This document shows positions 30,036 through 38,985 of a stretch of 64,000 bases of DNA, one piece after another (position 1 is the stretch's first letter; every line of letters begins with the position of its first letter). Under the pieces are notes generated by a model. That model saw nothing but the letters and a program-made list of their open reading frames with translations. It had not been told where the DNA came from and did not search any database. The stretch is from contig CAVXEW010000014.1 in the NCBI GenBank assembly GCA_963760965.1, positions 186,001 to 250,000 of the forward strand, written 5' to 3'. The translations under genes were made by a program, and so were the position numbers. The DNA is from Pararhizobium_B sp963760965 (GTDB lineage: Bacteria; Pseudomonadota; Alphaproteobacteria; Rhizobiales; Rhizobiaceae).

Positions 30036-31664
30036 CTAGACAAGCCTTGACTGTTCCAGCGCCGCCGCGACGAAGCTCGAGAAAAGCGGATGCGGCTCAA
30101 GCGGACGGCTCTTCAGTTCCGGGTGGTATTGCACGCCGATGAACCAGGGATGGTCCTCGTATTCGATAGTCTCCGGCAAGACTCCGTCGGGCGACATGCC
30201 CGAAAACACCAGTCCCGCCTCCTCCAGCCGGCCCTTGTAGTCGACATTGACCTCATAGCGGTGGCGATGGCGCTCGGAAATGTCGAGCTTGCCGTATATG
30301 CGGGCGATGCGGGTTCCCTCCTTCAGATGTGCAGGATACGCGCCGAGGCGCATGGTCCCGCCGAGGTCCCCGGCCAAAGAGCGCTTCTCCAGCATGTTGC
30401 CCTTCAGCCATTCGGTCATGAGGCCGACGACGGGCTCGTCGGCCGGACCGAACTCGGTGCTGGTCGCGCCCTCGATGCCCGCGAGGTTGCGCGCCGCCTC
30501 GATGACCGCCATCTGCATGCCGAAGCAGATTCCGAAATAGGGCACGTTGCGCTCGCGCGCGAACCGCGCGGCGTTGATCTTGCCCTGCGATCCGCGTTCG
30601 CCGAAGCCGCCCGGCACGAGGATCCCGTTCACCTTCTCGAGCCAGTAGGCCGGATCCTCCTTCTCGAAGATTTCCGATTCGATCCAGTCGATCCGAACCT
30701 TGATCCTGTTGGCGAACCCGCCGTGATGGAGCGCCTCGATCAGCGACTTGTAGGCATCCTTCAGGCCGGTGTACTTGCCGACGATGGCGATCGTAACCTC
30801 GCCTTCCGGCGTGCGGATCCGCTCGGCGACGTCTTCCCACGCTTCCAGCCGCGGCTTCGGCGCGGGATCGATGCCGAAGGCCGCGAGGACCTCGTCGTCG
30901 AGGCCCTCCTTGTGGTAGGCCATCGGCACGTCGTAGATGCTCGGAACGTCGAGCGCCTGGATGACGGCGGACGGCCGGACGTTGCAGAACAGTGAAAGCT
31001 TGCGTCGCTCTTCCTCGGGGATCTCCCGGTCGGCCCGGACAAGCAGTACGTCGGGCGCGATTCCCAGCGCCTGCAGCTCCTTCACGGAATGCTGCGTCGG
31101 CTTGGTCTTCAGCTCGCCGGCGGCCGGAATATACGGCATCAGCGTCAGGTGGACGTAGACGGCGTTGCCCCGCGGCAGATCGTTGCCGAGCTGCCGGATC
31201 GCCTCGATGAAGGGCATCGCCTCAATGTCGCCGACCGTTCCGCCGATCTCGCAGAGAACGAAGTCGAAATCGTCGTTTGCGTCGAGGACGAACGACTTGA
31301 TCTCGTTCGTGACGTGCGGGATCACCTGCACGGTCGCGCCGAGGTAGTCGCCGCGACGCTCCTTGTCGAGGATGTTCTTGTACAGCCGGCCCGTCGTGAT
31401 GTTGTCGGCCTGAACGGCCGAACGTCCGGTGAACCGCTCGTAATGGCCGAGGTCCAGATCGGTCTCGGCGCCGTCGTCCGTGACGAACACCTCGCCGTGC
31501 TGGGTCGGGCTCATGGTGCCCGGATCCACGTTCAGGTAGGGATCGAGTTTGCGCAGCCGCACCCGGTATCCACGGGCCTGCAGCAATGCGCCGAGGGCGG
31601 CCGAAGCTATTCCTTTTCCAAGGGAAGAAACCACGCCGCCGGTGATGAAAACGTAACGCGCCAT
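30036..31664 (-). CDS. pyrG: CTP synthase
   Basis: A 542-residue enzyme that aminates UTP to CTP with glutamine and ATP. The synthase domain starts MARYVFITGGVVSSLGKGIASAALG and includes KLDPYLNVDPGTMSP. The glutaminase domain (about 300-540) has PGGFGERG and the nucleophile cysteine in YFGICFGMQMAVIEAARN, with the catalytic His/Glu near its end. Length matches the family. The 148 bases upstream contain the secG terminator. Confidence 0.97.
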   Translation of the reverse strand: MARYVFITGGVVSSLGKGIASAALGALLQARGYRVRLRKLDPYLNVDPGTMSPTQHGEVFVTDDGAETDLDLGHYERFTGRSAVQADNITTGRLYKNILDKERRGDYLGATVQVIPHVTNEIKSFVLDANDDFDFVLCEIGGTVGDIEAMPFIEAIRQLGNDLPRGNAVYVHLTLMPYIPAAGELKTKPTQHSVKELQALGIAPDVLLVRADREIPEEERRKLSLFCNVRPSAVIQALDVPSIYDVPMAYHKEGLDDEVLAAFGIDPAPKPRLEAWEDVAERIRTPEGEVTIAIVGKYTGLKDAYKSLIEALHHGGFANRIKVRIDWIESEIFEKEDPAYWLEKVNGILVPGGFGERGSQGKINAARFARERNVPYFGICFGMQMAVIEAARNLAGIEGATSTEFGPADEPVVGLMTEWLKGNMLEKRSLAGDLGGTMRLGAYPAHLKEGTRIARIYGKLDISERHRHRYEVNVDYKGRLEEAGLVFSGMSPDGVLPETIEYEDHPWFIGVQYHPELKSRPLEPHPLFSSFVAAALEQSRLV

Positions 31665-31756
31665 GGGCTTGAACCGATATCGCCTCGAAATTGATTCCGC
31701 CACCCCAAAAATGCGTCGTCCAAAGCTAAAGCCTTGCCGACGCGGGATGGATCGAG

Positions 31757-31794
31757 AAAAACGGACCGCAAACCCGCTCGGGCAACCGGTCCGT
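31757..31794 (-). terminator. intrinsic terminator of secG
   Basis: On the minus strand, ACGGACCG pairs with CGGTCCGT, an 8-bp outer stem enclosing an inner CCC/GGG hairpin, followed by five T (A-tract at 31757-31761 on plus). It begins 18 bases after the secG stop and is upstream of pyrG, so it separates secG from pyrG transcription. Confidence 0.75.
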
Positions 31795-31812
31795 CTGGCG
31801 TTTGCCGGTTTT

Positions 31813-32352
31813 CTACTGGCCCGTCGGGATCTGTGAACCCGAGCCTGCCTGCCCGCTGCCACCTTCCTGGGCCGGCGTCGCGGGTGACGCGGCCTTGCTG
31901 TCGCTGCCGCCAGCCGGGCTGGAGGTCGCAGGCGCCTTGCTCTCGGAACCCGACGGCGGCTGCTGTGTGGCGCCGCCCGCCTGCGATGTCCCGGCTTTGC
32001 CGGACGAGTCGCCGGTGGTGCCGGAGGAAGATTTCGGAGAACTCTCGTTCAGCTTGTCGAGCAGCGAGCCGCCGGTCTTGCCTGGGGTCGTCTGGTTGAC
32101 GGGGATCCGGTTGAGGATGTCTGTCGGTCCGCTGCCGTAGCGCGCCAGTATGCCGAGGGCCAGAGAGGTGGCGAAGAACGCTGCGGCAAGAATGCCCGTC
32201 GTGCGGGTCAGCGTGTTCGCCGCCCCACGCGCCGTCATGAAACCGGACCCGCCGCCGATGCCGAGGCCGCCGCCTTCGGACTTCTGGACGAGGACGATGC
32301 CGACGAGCGCCAGCACGATCAGCAGGTGGATGACGATCAGGATCGTGTGCAT
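31813..32352 (-). CDS. secG: preprotein translocase subunit SecG
   Basis: Accessory subunit of the SecYEG translocon in the inner membrane. The first 75 residues are the conserved two-helix part (MHTILIVIHLLIVLALVGIVL; SEGGGLGIGG; TTGILAAAFFATSLALGIL). The remaining 100 or so residues are a low-complexity Ser/Gly/Pro/Ala/Gln/Thr tail (GTTGDSSGKAGTSQAGG and similar), making it 179 residues, much longer than the approximately 110 of E. coli SecG. Rhizobial SecG proteins often have such tails, of unknown purpose. It follows tpiA by 99 bases on the same strand. Confidence 0.95.
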   Translation of the reverse strand: MHTILIVIHLLIVLALVGIVLVQKSEGGGLGIGGGSGFMTARGAANTLTRTTGILAAAFFATSLALGILARYGSGPTDILNRIPVNQTTPGKTGGSLLDKLNESSPKSSSGTTGDSSGKAGTSQAGGATQQPPSGSESKAPATSSPAGGSDSKAASPATPAQEGGSGQAGSGSQIPTGQ

Positions 32353-32451
32353 GTGTTGTTTCCTGCCGCAGCGGGCAATTTCGATTTTGGCGGCTCATTA
32401 CACGAGGGCGCCGCGCTTTCCAACCCCGGGAGAAGCGCGAAGGTCAAATGG

Positions 32452-33225
32452 TCACGCGGAAGAGCCGGCTCCGTCGCAGGCCGCGCAGATGGCAAGGAAG
32501 TCCGCCGATTTCAAGCTGGCCCCGCCGACGAGAGCCCCGTCGACATTGGCCACCGCCATCAGTTCCGCCGCGTTGGACGGCTTGACGGACCCTCCGTAGA
32601 GCAGCCGCATGGTATCTGCGTTCGTCCCGAAACGCTGGCGGAGCGCGCCGCGCATGAAGGCATGCACCTCCGCGATGTCGGCGGCAGTGGGCGTCAGGCC
32701 TGTCCCGATGGCCCAGACGGGCTCGTAGGCAACCACCGTGTTTTCCGCCGTGGCGCCGTCCGGGACGGACGCCGCCAGCTGAACGCCGACGACGTCGAGA
32801 GCGCGCCCTTCCCTGCGCTCCTGCTCGGTCTCGCCCACGCAGACAATGGCCGTGAGGCCGGCCCGCCATGCAGCCTCCGTCTTGGCGCGAACGGCCTCGT
32901 CGGTCTCCCCGTGATCGGCGCGGCGCTCCGAATGTCCGACGATGACATGCGACGCCAGGCAGTCCGCGATCATCTCGGCGGATAAATCACCGGTATGTGC
33001 GCCGGCAGGCGCTGCGTGGCAGTCCTGCGCCCCGATGCCGAGAGCGGTGTCCTCGGCAAGCGCGGTCGCCACGTACAGAAGGGTCGCCGGCGGGCAGATG
33101 ACGACGTCGATCGTCTCGGCGATGTCGCCGATTCCGCCGGCGACAGCCTGTATCTGGTCGAGATTCTCCCGCAGGCCGTTCATTTTCCAGTTGCCCGCGA
33201 CGAGCGGTCGTGTGTTCGGCGTCAT
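32452..33225 (-). CDS. tpiA: triose-phosphate isomerase
   Basis: A 257-residue TIM-barrel enzyme interconverting dihydroxyacetone phosphate and glyceraldehyde 3-phosphate. It has NWKMNG with the active-site lysine, VIVGHSERR with the catalytic histidine, and AYEPVWAIGTG with the catalytic glutamate, plus LLYGGSVKPSNA at the phosphate-binding end. The ATG at 33225 (MTPNTRPLVAGNWK) is chosen from homology. It is divergent from ppiD, with 200 bases between. Confidence 0.97.
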   Translation of the reverse strand: MTPNTRPLVAGNWKMNGLRENLDQIQAVAGGIGDIAETIDVVICPPATLLYVATALAEDTALGIGAQDCHAAPAGAHTGDLSAEMIADCLASHVIVGHSERRADHGETDEAVRAKTEAAWRAGLTAIVCVGETEQERREGRALDVVGVQLAASVPDGATAENTVVAYEPVWAIGTGLTPTAADIAEVHAFMRGALRQRFGTNADTMRLLYGGSVKPSNAAELMAVANVDGALVGGASLKSADFLAICAACDGAGSSA

Positions 33226-33425
33226 CGATCGGTCCTCTTTCAGCCTTCCCGGCGCCACCTAGCAAATGCTGCAGGACAAGGGAATGGCGGCGGTGTCACT
33301 TCGCCACCGGCCGCAGCTGCGGAATTGAGGTCTCCGCCCTTCAACTCGCGCCGGCTTTCGTCTAAGAGGTGCGGCAAAAGCCGCCTTCAGGCGGTGACGA
33401 AGAACCAAAGAGGTCGATCGGTTTC

Positions 33426-35327
33426 ATGCTAGACGTGTTCCGCAGAGGCGCCCAGACCTGGGTAGCCAAGCTTCTCATGGCCATCCTGGTGCTGTCCTTC
33501 GGCGTCTGGGGCATCTCGGGCACGCTGTTCTCCAGTTTCGGCGGCGGCAATTCGGTGATCACCGTCGGCAGCGTGAAGGTCACGCCCAACGAGTTCCGAC
33601 TTGCCTACGATCGCGAAATGTCGACGCTCTCGCAGCGCTTCCATACGCGGCTCACCAGCCAGCAGGCAAAGGCGCTGGGCGTCGAGGGCCGCGTCTTGTC
33701 GCAGCTTGCCTCGGGGGCGGCGCTCGACCAGCTCGGCCGCGACATGCACCTCGGCGTCTCGCAGGACCAGCTGGCGAAATACATCGCGCAGGATCCGGCG
33801 TTCCACGACTCCCAGGGCAACTTCAGCCGCCAGGCCTTTCGCGCGGTGCTGCAGAACGTCGGGATGAGCGAGAAGAGTTATATCGAGAGCCGGAGCGCTG
33901 CGGCCGTGCGCAGCCAGATCGTCGATGCCGTCGGCAACGGCTTCAAGCCGCCCGTGGTGCTCGTGAACGCCTTCCTCCAGCACCGCGACGAGACCCGCGA
34001 CGTCGAATACATGCTCGTCAACAAGGACGTGGTTGCCAAGGTCGGCGCCCCGGACGAGAAGGATCTGCAGGCCTATTTCGACAAGCACAAGAGCGAATAC
34101 AGGGCACCCGAATATCGCAAGATCGCCTACGTGACGCTCACGCCGAAGGATATCGCCGACCCCTCCTCCATCTCCGCGGCCGACGCGAGGCAGTATTACG
34201 ACGACCACAAGTCGCTCTACGGCGTCGCCGGGCGCAGGACGATCGACCAGTTGACGTTCCCGGACAAGAAAGCGGCGGAAGCCGCCGAGCAGAAGCTCAA
34301 GGACGGCACGAGCTTCGACGAACTGGCCAAGGAACAGGGCAAGAGCGCATCAGACATCCGCCTCGGCACCTTTACGCGGGAAGCGTTTCCCGAGAAACAG
34401 CTCGCCGACGCGGCATTCGCCGTCAAGCAGGCCGGCGAGACGACAGGCGTCGTGGACGGCGCTTTCGGCCCCGTCATTCTGCGTGTCGCCGACGTCAAGC
34501 CGGCACATCTGAAACCTTTCGACGAGGTTGAGAAGGAGGTCAGGCAGCAAATGGCCGTGGAAAAGGCCAACGACCGGATCAACGATGTCCAGAACGCCTA
34601 CGAGGACGCCCGCGCCGGCGGCGCGACGCTTCAGGAAGCGGCCAGGAAGGAAGGTCTCAAGCCGGTCGTCGTGGATGCCGTCGACAGTTCCGGCCAGACA
34701 CCGTCCGGCAAGCAGCTGAAGGACCTGCCAGAAGCGCAGGACCTTCTGAAGGCTGCCTTCTCCAATGGTCAGGGAGACGAGATCCCTGCCCTCAACTACG
34801 GCTCGAACGGCTATTTGTGGGTCGAGGTGCTGGGTGTGACGAAGGCACACGACCGGCCCCTGAAGGACGTGCGCGACAAGGTCGTCGCCGACTGGACGGC
34901 CGCCCGGTACAGTGAAGAGATCGCCAGCAAGGCCAAGGAAATCAAGAAAAGTGTCGACGGCGGCAAGGCGCTCAAGGAAGTCGCCTCCAGTCTCGGCGCG
35001 AGCCTCGAGACCAAGCAGGGGGTCAATCGCCGGGACACCGATGCGGTCTTCGGCCGGGACGCCGTCGACAAGGCATTCGGAGGGCCTCAGGGCACGGTCG
35101 CGGTCGCCGACGCGGCCGGCGATGCCAGCAACAAGATCGTCCTCCAGGTGACCGCCGTCCACCAGGGCACCGCGAGTGGCTACGATGCACTGCAGCCGCA
35201 GCAGATGAGCGCGCTGTCCGACCAGTCCAGCAACGCGCTGCTCGGCCAGATGGTGGGCGAGCTGCAGACGAGGTACGGAGTGTCCGTGAACCAGGATCTG
35301 GCCCAGCAGGCGATCGCGCGCTACTAG
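33426..35327 (+). CDS. ppiD: PpiD-type peptidyl-prolyl isomerase / membrane-anchored chaperone
   Basis: A 633-residue membrane-anchored periplasmic folding factor of the PpiD/SurA_N type. A short cytoplasmic start MLDVFRRGAQTWVAK leads into one membrane helix (LLMAILVLSFGVWGISGTLF), then a SurA-like chaperone domain (about 40-190) and a parvulin-type region near 235-360 (GRRTIDQLTFPDKKAAEAA). PpiD works beside the Sec translocon; in known systems the parvulin domain may be inactive. The start at 33426 excludes a non-conserved upstream extension. It begins a plus-strand run with trpD, trpC, moaC and moeA. Confidence 0.93.
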   Translation: MLDVFRRGAQTWVAKLLMAILVLSFGVWGISGTLFSSFGGGNSVITVGSVKVTPNEFRLAYDREMSTLSQRFHTRLTSQQAKALGVEGRVLSQLASGAALDQLGRDMHLGVSQDQLAKYIAQDPAFHDSQGNFSRQAFRAVLQNVGMSEKSYIESRSAAAVRSQIVDAVGNGFKPPVVLVNAFLQHRDETRDVEYMLVNKDVVAKVGAPDEKDLQAYFDKHKSEYRAPEYRKIAYVTLTPKDIADPSSISAADARQYYDDHKSLYGVAGRRTIDQLTFPDKKAAEAAEQKLKDGTSFDELAKEQGKSASDIRLGTFTREAFPEKQLADAAFAVKQAGETTGVVDGAFGPVILRVADVKPAHLKPFDEVEKEVRQQMAVEKANDRINDVQNAYEDARAGGATLQEAARKEGLKPVVVDAVDSSGQTPSGKQLKDLPEAQDLLKAAFSNGQGDEIPALNYGSNGYLWVEVLGVTKAHDRPLKDVRDKVVADWTAARYSEEIASKAKEIKKSVDGGKALKEVASSLGASLETKQGVNRRDTDAVFGRDAVDKAFGGPQGTVAVADAAGDASNKIVLQVTAVHQGTASGYDALQPQQMSALSDQSSNALLGQMVGELQTRYGVSVNQDLAQQAIARY

Positions 35328-35376
35328 GGACACGCTACCGGGAAGGTGGCCGGCCGGCAGAGAGGATGGGCATACC

Positions 35377-36402
35377 ATGGCTGATTTGAAGAGCGCGATC
35401 GCTAGGGTGGCCGCCGGCGAACCGCTGAGCCGAGAAGAGTCGCGCAAGGCCTTCGACATCATGATGTCCGGCGATGCCACGCCGTCCCAGATCGGCGGTT
35501 TCCTGATGGCACTGCGGGTGCGAGGCGAGACGGTCGACGAGATCGTCGGCGCCGTCACGACGATGCGTTCGAAGATGCTGCCGGTGGCCGCCCCCGCCGA
35601 TGCCATCGACATCGTCGGCACCGGTGGCGACGGCGTCGGATCCTACAACGTCTCGACCTGCGCGGCTTTCATCGCCGCCGGTGCCGGCGCCACGGTCGCC
35701 AAGCACGGGAACCGCGCCCTTTCTTCGAAATCCGGGACGGCGGACGCACTTACGGCGCTCGGCGTCAATATCGAGCTCTCGCCCGAAGGCATCGCAGCCT
35801 GCATCGCCGAGGCGGGAATCGGATTCATGTTCGCTCCTTCGCACCATTCGGCGATGCGCCATGTGGGCCCGTCGCGCGTCGAGCTCGGGACGCGCACGAT
35901 TTTCAATCTCCTCGGCCCGCTCGCCAATCCCGCGGGGGTGAAGCGGCAGCTTCTCGGCGTGTTCGCCCCCCAGTGGCTCCGCCCCCTGGCCGAAGTCCTG
36001 CGCGACCTCGGCTCCGAGACGGTCTGGGTGGTTCACGGCCAGGGGCTCGACGAAATGACGACCACCGGCCCGACCCATGTCGCGGTCCTCGAAGGCGGAA
36101 CTGTCCGGGAGCGCGAAATCGAGGCGACCGACCTCGGCCTCTCCAGGGCCACTCTGGACGACCTGCGTGGCGGTGACAAACATCACAACGCCGCCGCGCT
36201 GCGCGGCGTGCTGACCGGAACGCGGAACGCCTACCGCGATATCGCGGTGCTGAATGCAGCGGCGTCGCTGGTCATAGCCGGCAAGGCGGAGGCCCTCTCG
36301 GAAGGTGTGGAAATGGCGACGCGTGCGGTGGACGGCGGTGCGGCGCTGGCCGTGCTGGAAAGGCTCGTCGCCGTCTCCAATGCCAACGCCAAGCCAGCCT
36401 GA
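35377..36402 (+). CDS. trpD: anthranilate phosphoribosyltransferase
   Basis: A 341-residue tryptophan pathway enzyme that joins anthranilate to phosphoribosyl pyrophosphate. It shows the PRPP site GTGGDGVGSYNVST, KHGNRALSSKSGTAD, and the anthranilate-binding region GPSRVELGTRTIFNLLGPLANP. It follows ppiD by 49 bases and precedes trpC by 23, and no leader-peptide attenuator is visible. Start ATG 35377 (MADLKSAIARVAAGE) matches the family. Confidence 0.97.
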   Translation: MADLKSAIARVAAGEPLSREESRKAFDIMMSGDATPSQIGGFLMALRVRGETVDEIVGAVTTMRSKMLPVAAPADAIDIVGTGGDGVGSYNVSTCAAFIAAGAGATVAKHGNRALSSKSGTADALTALGVNIELSPEGIAACIAEAGIGFMFAPSHHSAMRHVGPSRVELGTRTIFNLLGPLANPAGVKRQLLGVFAPQWLRPLAEVLRDLGSETVWVVHGQGLDEMTTTGPTHVAVLEGGTVREREIEATDLGLSRATLDDLRGGDKHHNAAALRGVLTGTRNAYRDIAVLNAAASLVIAGKAEALSEGVEMATRAVDGGAALAVLERLVAVSNANAKPA

Positions 36403-36425
36403 GATGCTCGAGAAAGTCACCGGCG

Positions 36426-37238
36426 ATGTCTGATATTCTGGCCCGCATCGAGAAATACAAGCGCGAGGAGATCGCCGCCGCGAAGTCGGCCCGGCCTCTC
36501 GTCGAACTGAAGGCAGCAATCGCCGATGTCGAGGCGCCGCGCGGCTTTCTCGACGCCCTCGAGAGGCGCCGGCGGCAGGGCGTGTTCGGGCTGATAGCCG
36601 AGATCAAGAAGGCAAGCCCCTCGAAGGGCCTCATCCGGCCTGATTTCGATCCGCCGCGCCTTGCCGAGGCCTACGAGGCCGGTGGGGCGGCCTGTCTTTC
36701 GGTGCTGACCGACCGCCCGTCCTTCCAGGGCGCGCCTGAATTTCTTTCCGCTGCGCGCTCGGCCGGCTCGTTGCCCGTCCTGCGCAAGGACTTCATGTTC
36801 GAGCCCTACCAGGTCCACGAAGCCCGCGCCTGGGGAGCGGACGCCATTCTGGTCATAATGGCTGCCGTCGACGACGACACGGCGCGCCGTCTAGAGGAAA
36901 CTGCCGGGGAACTCGGCATGGACGTGCTGGTCGAAGTTCACAGTGCCGCCGAGATGGAGCGTGCCCTCGGCCTCGCCACCCGGCTTCTCGGCATCAACAA
37001 TCGGGATCTGCGCACCTTCGAGGTCAGTCTCGAAACGTCGATCCGGCTTTCCGCCATGGTGCCCGAGGATCGTCTGCCTGTCGCGGAGAGCGGCATCTTC
37101 ACCCACGACGATTGCCGAAAGCTCGCCGGAAGCGGCATCTCGACCTTCCTGGTCGGCGAAAGCCTCATGCGAAAGGACGACGTGACGGCGGCGACCCGCG
37201 CCCTCCTGACCGGCGAAGCGGCCTCGGCCGGAGAATGA
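36426..37238 (+). CDS. trpC: indole-3-glycerol phosphate synthase
   Basis: A 270-residue monofunctional TIM-barrel enzyme closing the indole ring in tryptophan synthesis. Catalytic lysines and glutamate lie in LIAEIKKASPSKGLIR, VLRKDFMFEPYQVHEA and DVLVEVHSAAEMERAL, and LGINNRDLRTFEV and PVAESGIFTHDD are the later barrel strands. It is not fused to trpF. Its stop is two bases ahead of the moaC start, so the two are probably translated together. Confidence 0.97.
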   Translation: MSDILARIEKYKREEIAAAKSARPLVELKAAIADVEAPRGFLDALERRRRQGVFGLIAEIKKASPSKGLIRPDFDPPRLAEAYEAGGAACLSVLTDRPSFQGAPEFLSAARSAGSLPVLRKDFMFEPYQVHEARAWGADAILVIMAAVDDDTARRLEETAGELGMDVLVEVHSAAEMERALGLATRLLGINNRDLRTFEVSLETSIRLSAMVPEDRLPVAESGIFTHDDCRKLAGSGISTFLVGESLMRKDDVTAATRALLTGEAASAGE

Positions 37239-37240
37239 CC

Positions 37241-37750
37241 ATGTCCAAGCAGGACCGCCGCCTCAGCCATCTCGACGTCTCCGGCAAGGCCGACATGGTC
37301 GATGTGGGAGACAAGCCCGAAACCGTTCGCGTCGCGATCGCCGAAGGCTCGGTCCTGATGCATCCTGAAACCCTTGCCCTCATCAGGCAAGGCAACGCCA
37401 AGAAGGGCGACGTGATCGGCGCCGCACGCATCGCGGGCATCATGGCGGCCAAGCAGACCTCGAACCTGATCCCCCTCTGCCATCCGTTGGCCCTGACCAA
37501 GGTCTCGGTCTCCGTCGAGGAACGCACCGACGGGACCGGCCTGCGCGTCGAGGCCGCCGCCAGGCTGACCGGCCGCACCGGCGTCGAGATGGAAGCGCTG
37601 ACCGCCGTCAGCGTCGCCTGCCTCACGATCTACGACATGGCCAAGGCCGCCGACAAGGGCATGGAGATCACCGGCATAAGGCTTCTGTCCAAGACCGGAG
37701 GCAAGTCCGGCGACTGGCAGCGCGACAATGCCACAAGCGAGGCCGGCTGA
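37241..37750 (+). CDS. moaC: cyclic pyranopterin monophosphate synthase MoaC
   Basis: A 169-residue molybdenum-cofactor enzyme that, with MoaA, turns GTP into cyclic pyranopterin monophosphate. Conserved segments are LSHLDVSGKADMVDVGDK, the active-site LIPLCHPLALTKV and the C-terminal LLSKTGGKSGDW. A GGAG at 37230-37233 is seven bases from the ATG at 37241, which favours it over the ATG at 37235 that overlaps the trpC stop. It overlaps the moeA start by one base. Confidence 0.96.
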   Translation: MSKQDRRLSHLDVSGKADMVDVGDKPETVRVAIAEGSVLMHPETLALIRQGNAKKGDVIGAARIAGIMAAKQTSNLIPLCHPLALTKVSVSVEERTDGTGLRVEAAARLTGRTGVEMEALTAVSVACLTIYDMAKAADKGMEITGIRLLSKTGGKSGDWQRDNATSEAG

Positions 37751-38979
37751 TGTCGCTGCTGCCGGTTGAGGCTGCGCTCGATCGCCTCCTGTCCGGCGTC
37801 TCGGCGCTGGACGACATCTGCATGGTGCCCTTGCGGGAAGCCGGGGGTCGGGTGCTTGCACGCCCCCTCGCGGCGAAGCGGACCCAGCCACCCTTCGCGG
37901 CTTCCGCGATGGACGGCTATGCGGTTCGCCATGCCGACGTCGGGAAGGTCCCATGCGACCTGGAGGTCATCGGACAGTCCGCCGCCGGCCACGGCTTTTC
38001 CGGCGTGGTCGGCGCCGGCCAGGCCGTTCGCATCTTCACGGGGGCCCCTCTTCCGGCTGGCGCAGACACGGTTGTCGTGCAGGAGAACGTGGAACGGCTT
38101 CCGGAAGCCGGCATCCGTATCGTCGAAGGCGTCACCCGGGGACGCCATATCCGCAGGGCCGGCCTCGACTTCGACGAAGGCGAGCAACTACTCGAACCTG
38201 GAGACCGCCTCGACGCAGGGCGCCTCATGCTTGCCGCAGCGATGAACCATGCGGTGGTGCCTGTGCGGCGACGGCCGCTCGTCGGGATCCTCGCCACGGG
38301 CGACGAACTGGTCGCGCCGGGAGAAGTGCCGGGCCCGGACCAGATCGTCGCATCGAACACTTTCGGCGTCGCCGCCGTCGTCGGGGATGCCGGAGGCGAG
38401 GTGCTCGATCTCGGCATAGCCGGCGACAGCCGTGAAGCCATCCTGGACGCCGTCGCGGTCGCCGAGAACGAGGGGGCCGACGTCCTCGTGACTCTCGGAG
38501 GCGCTTCCGTCGGCGAGCACGATCTCGTGCAGGGGGTCCTGACCGGACGGGGGATGGTCCTGGACTTCTGGAAGATCGCCATGCGCCCGGGAAAGCCGCT
38601 GATGTTCGGCAGGCTGGGCGGGCGTCGCGTGCTGGGGCTGCCCGGCAACCCCGTGTCGAGCATGGTCTGCGCCAATCTCTTCCTGCGCCCGCTTGTCGCG
38701 CGCCTTGCCGGGCTGGACGACGCCGCTCCGGTTCGCGATGCCGTCCTGGGCAAGGCCATGCCGGAGAACGACCATCGCCAGGACTATGTCCGCGCCACGC
38801 TCGAGCGCCGGCCGGACGGCGCGCTGGTCGCCACGCCCTTCGAACGGCAGGATTCCTCGATGATGCGTACCTTCTCCCGGTCCGGCGCCCTCATCATCCG
38901 GAAGCCGCAGGCCACCGCCGCGAGAGCGGGCGACCCCTGCCTGATCTACCTTCTGCGCGAGCCTCCGAAGGGCGCCTGA
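37750..38979 (+). CDS. moeA: molybdopterin molybdenumtransferase MoeA
   Basis: A 409-residue enzyme inserting molybdate into molybdopterin to finish the cofactor. Motifs are PPFAASAMDGYAVR near the N-terminus, the MoCF-binding GILATGDELV and LVTLGGASVGEHDLV, and GLPGNPVSSMVCANLFLRPL. Start ATG overlaps the moaC stop in TGATG. It is the last gene of this plus-strand run and converges on a minus-strand ligase gene only six bases away. In several relatives lexA follows here; it does not in this window. Confidence 0.96.
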   Translation: MSLLPVEAALDRLLSGVSALDDICMVPLREAGGRVLARPLAAKRTQPPFAASAMDGYAVRHADVGKVPCDLEVIGQSAAGHGFSGVVGAGQAVRIFTGAPLPAGADTVVVQENVERLPEAGIRIVEGVTRGRHIRRAGLDFDEGEQLLEPGDRLDAGRLMLAAAMNHAVVPVRRRPLVGILATGDELVAPGEVPGPDQIVASNTFGVAAVVGDAGGEVLDLGIAGDSREAILDAVAVAENEGADVLVTLGGASVGEHDLVQGVLTGRGMVLDFWKIAMRPGKPLMFGRLGGRRVLGLPGNPVSSMVCANLFLRPLVARLAGLDDAAPVRDAVLGKAMPENDHRQDYVRATLERRPDGALVATPFERQDSSMMRTFSRSGALIIRKPQATAARAGDPCLIYLLREPPKGA

Positions 38980-38985
38980 GCGCCG

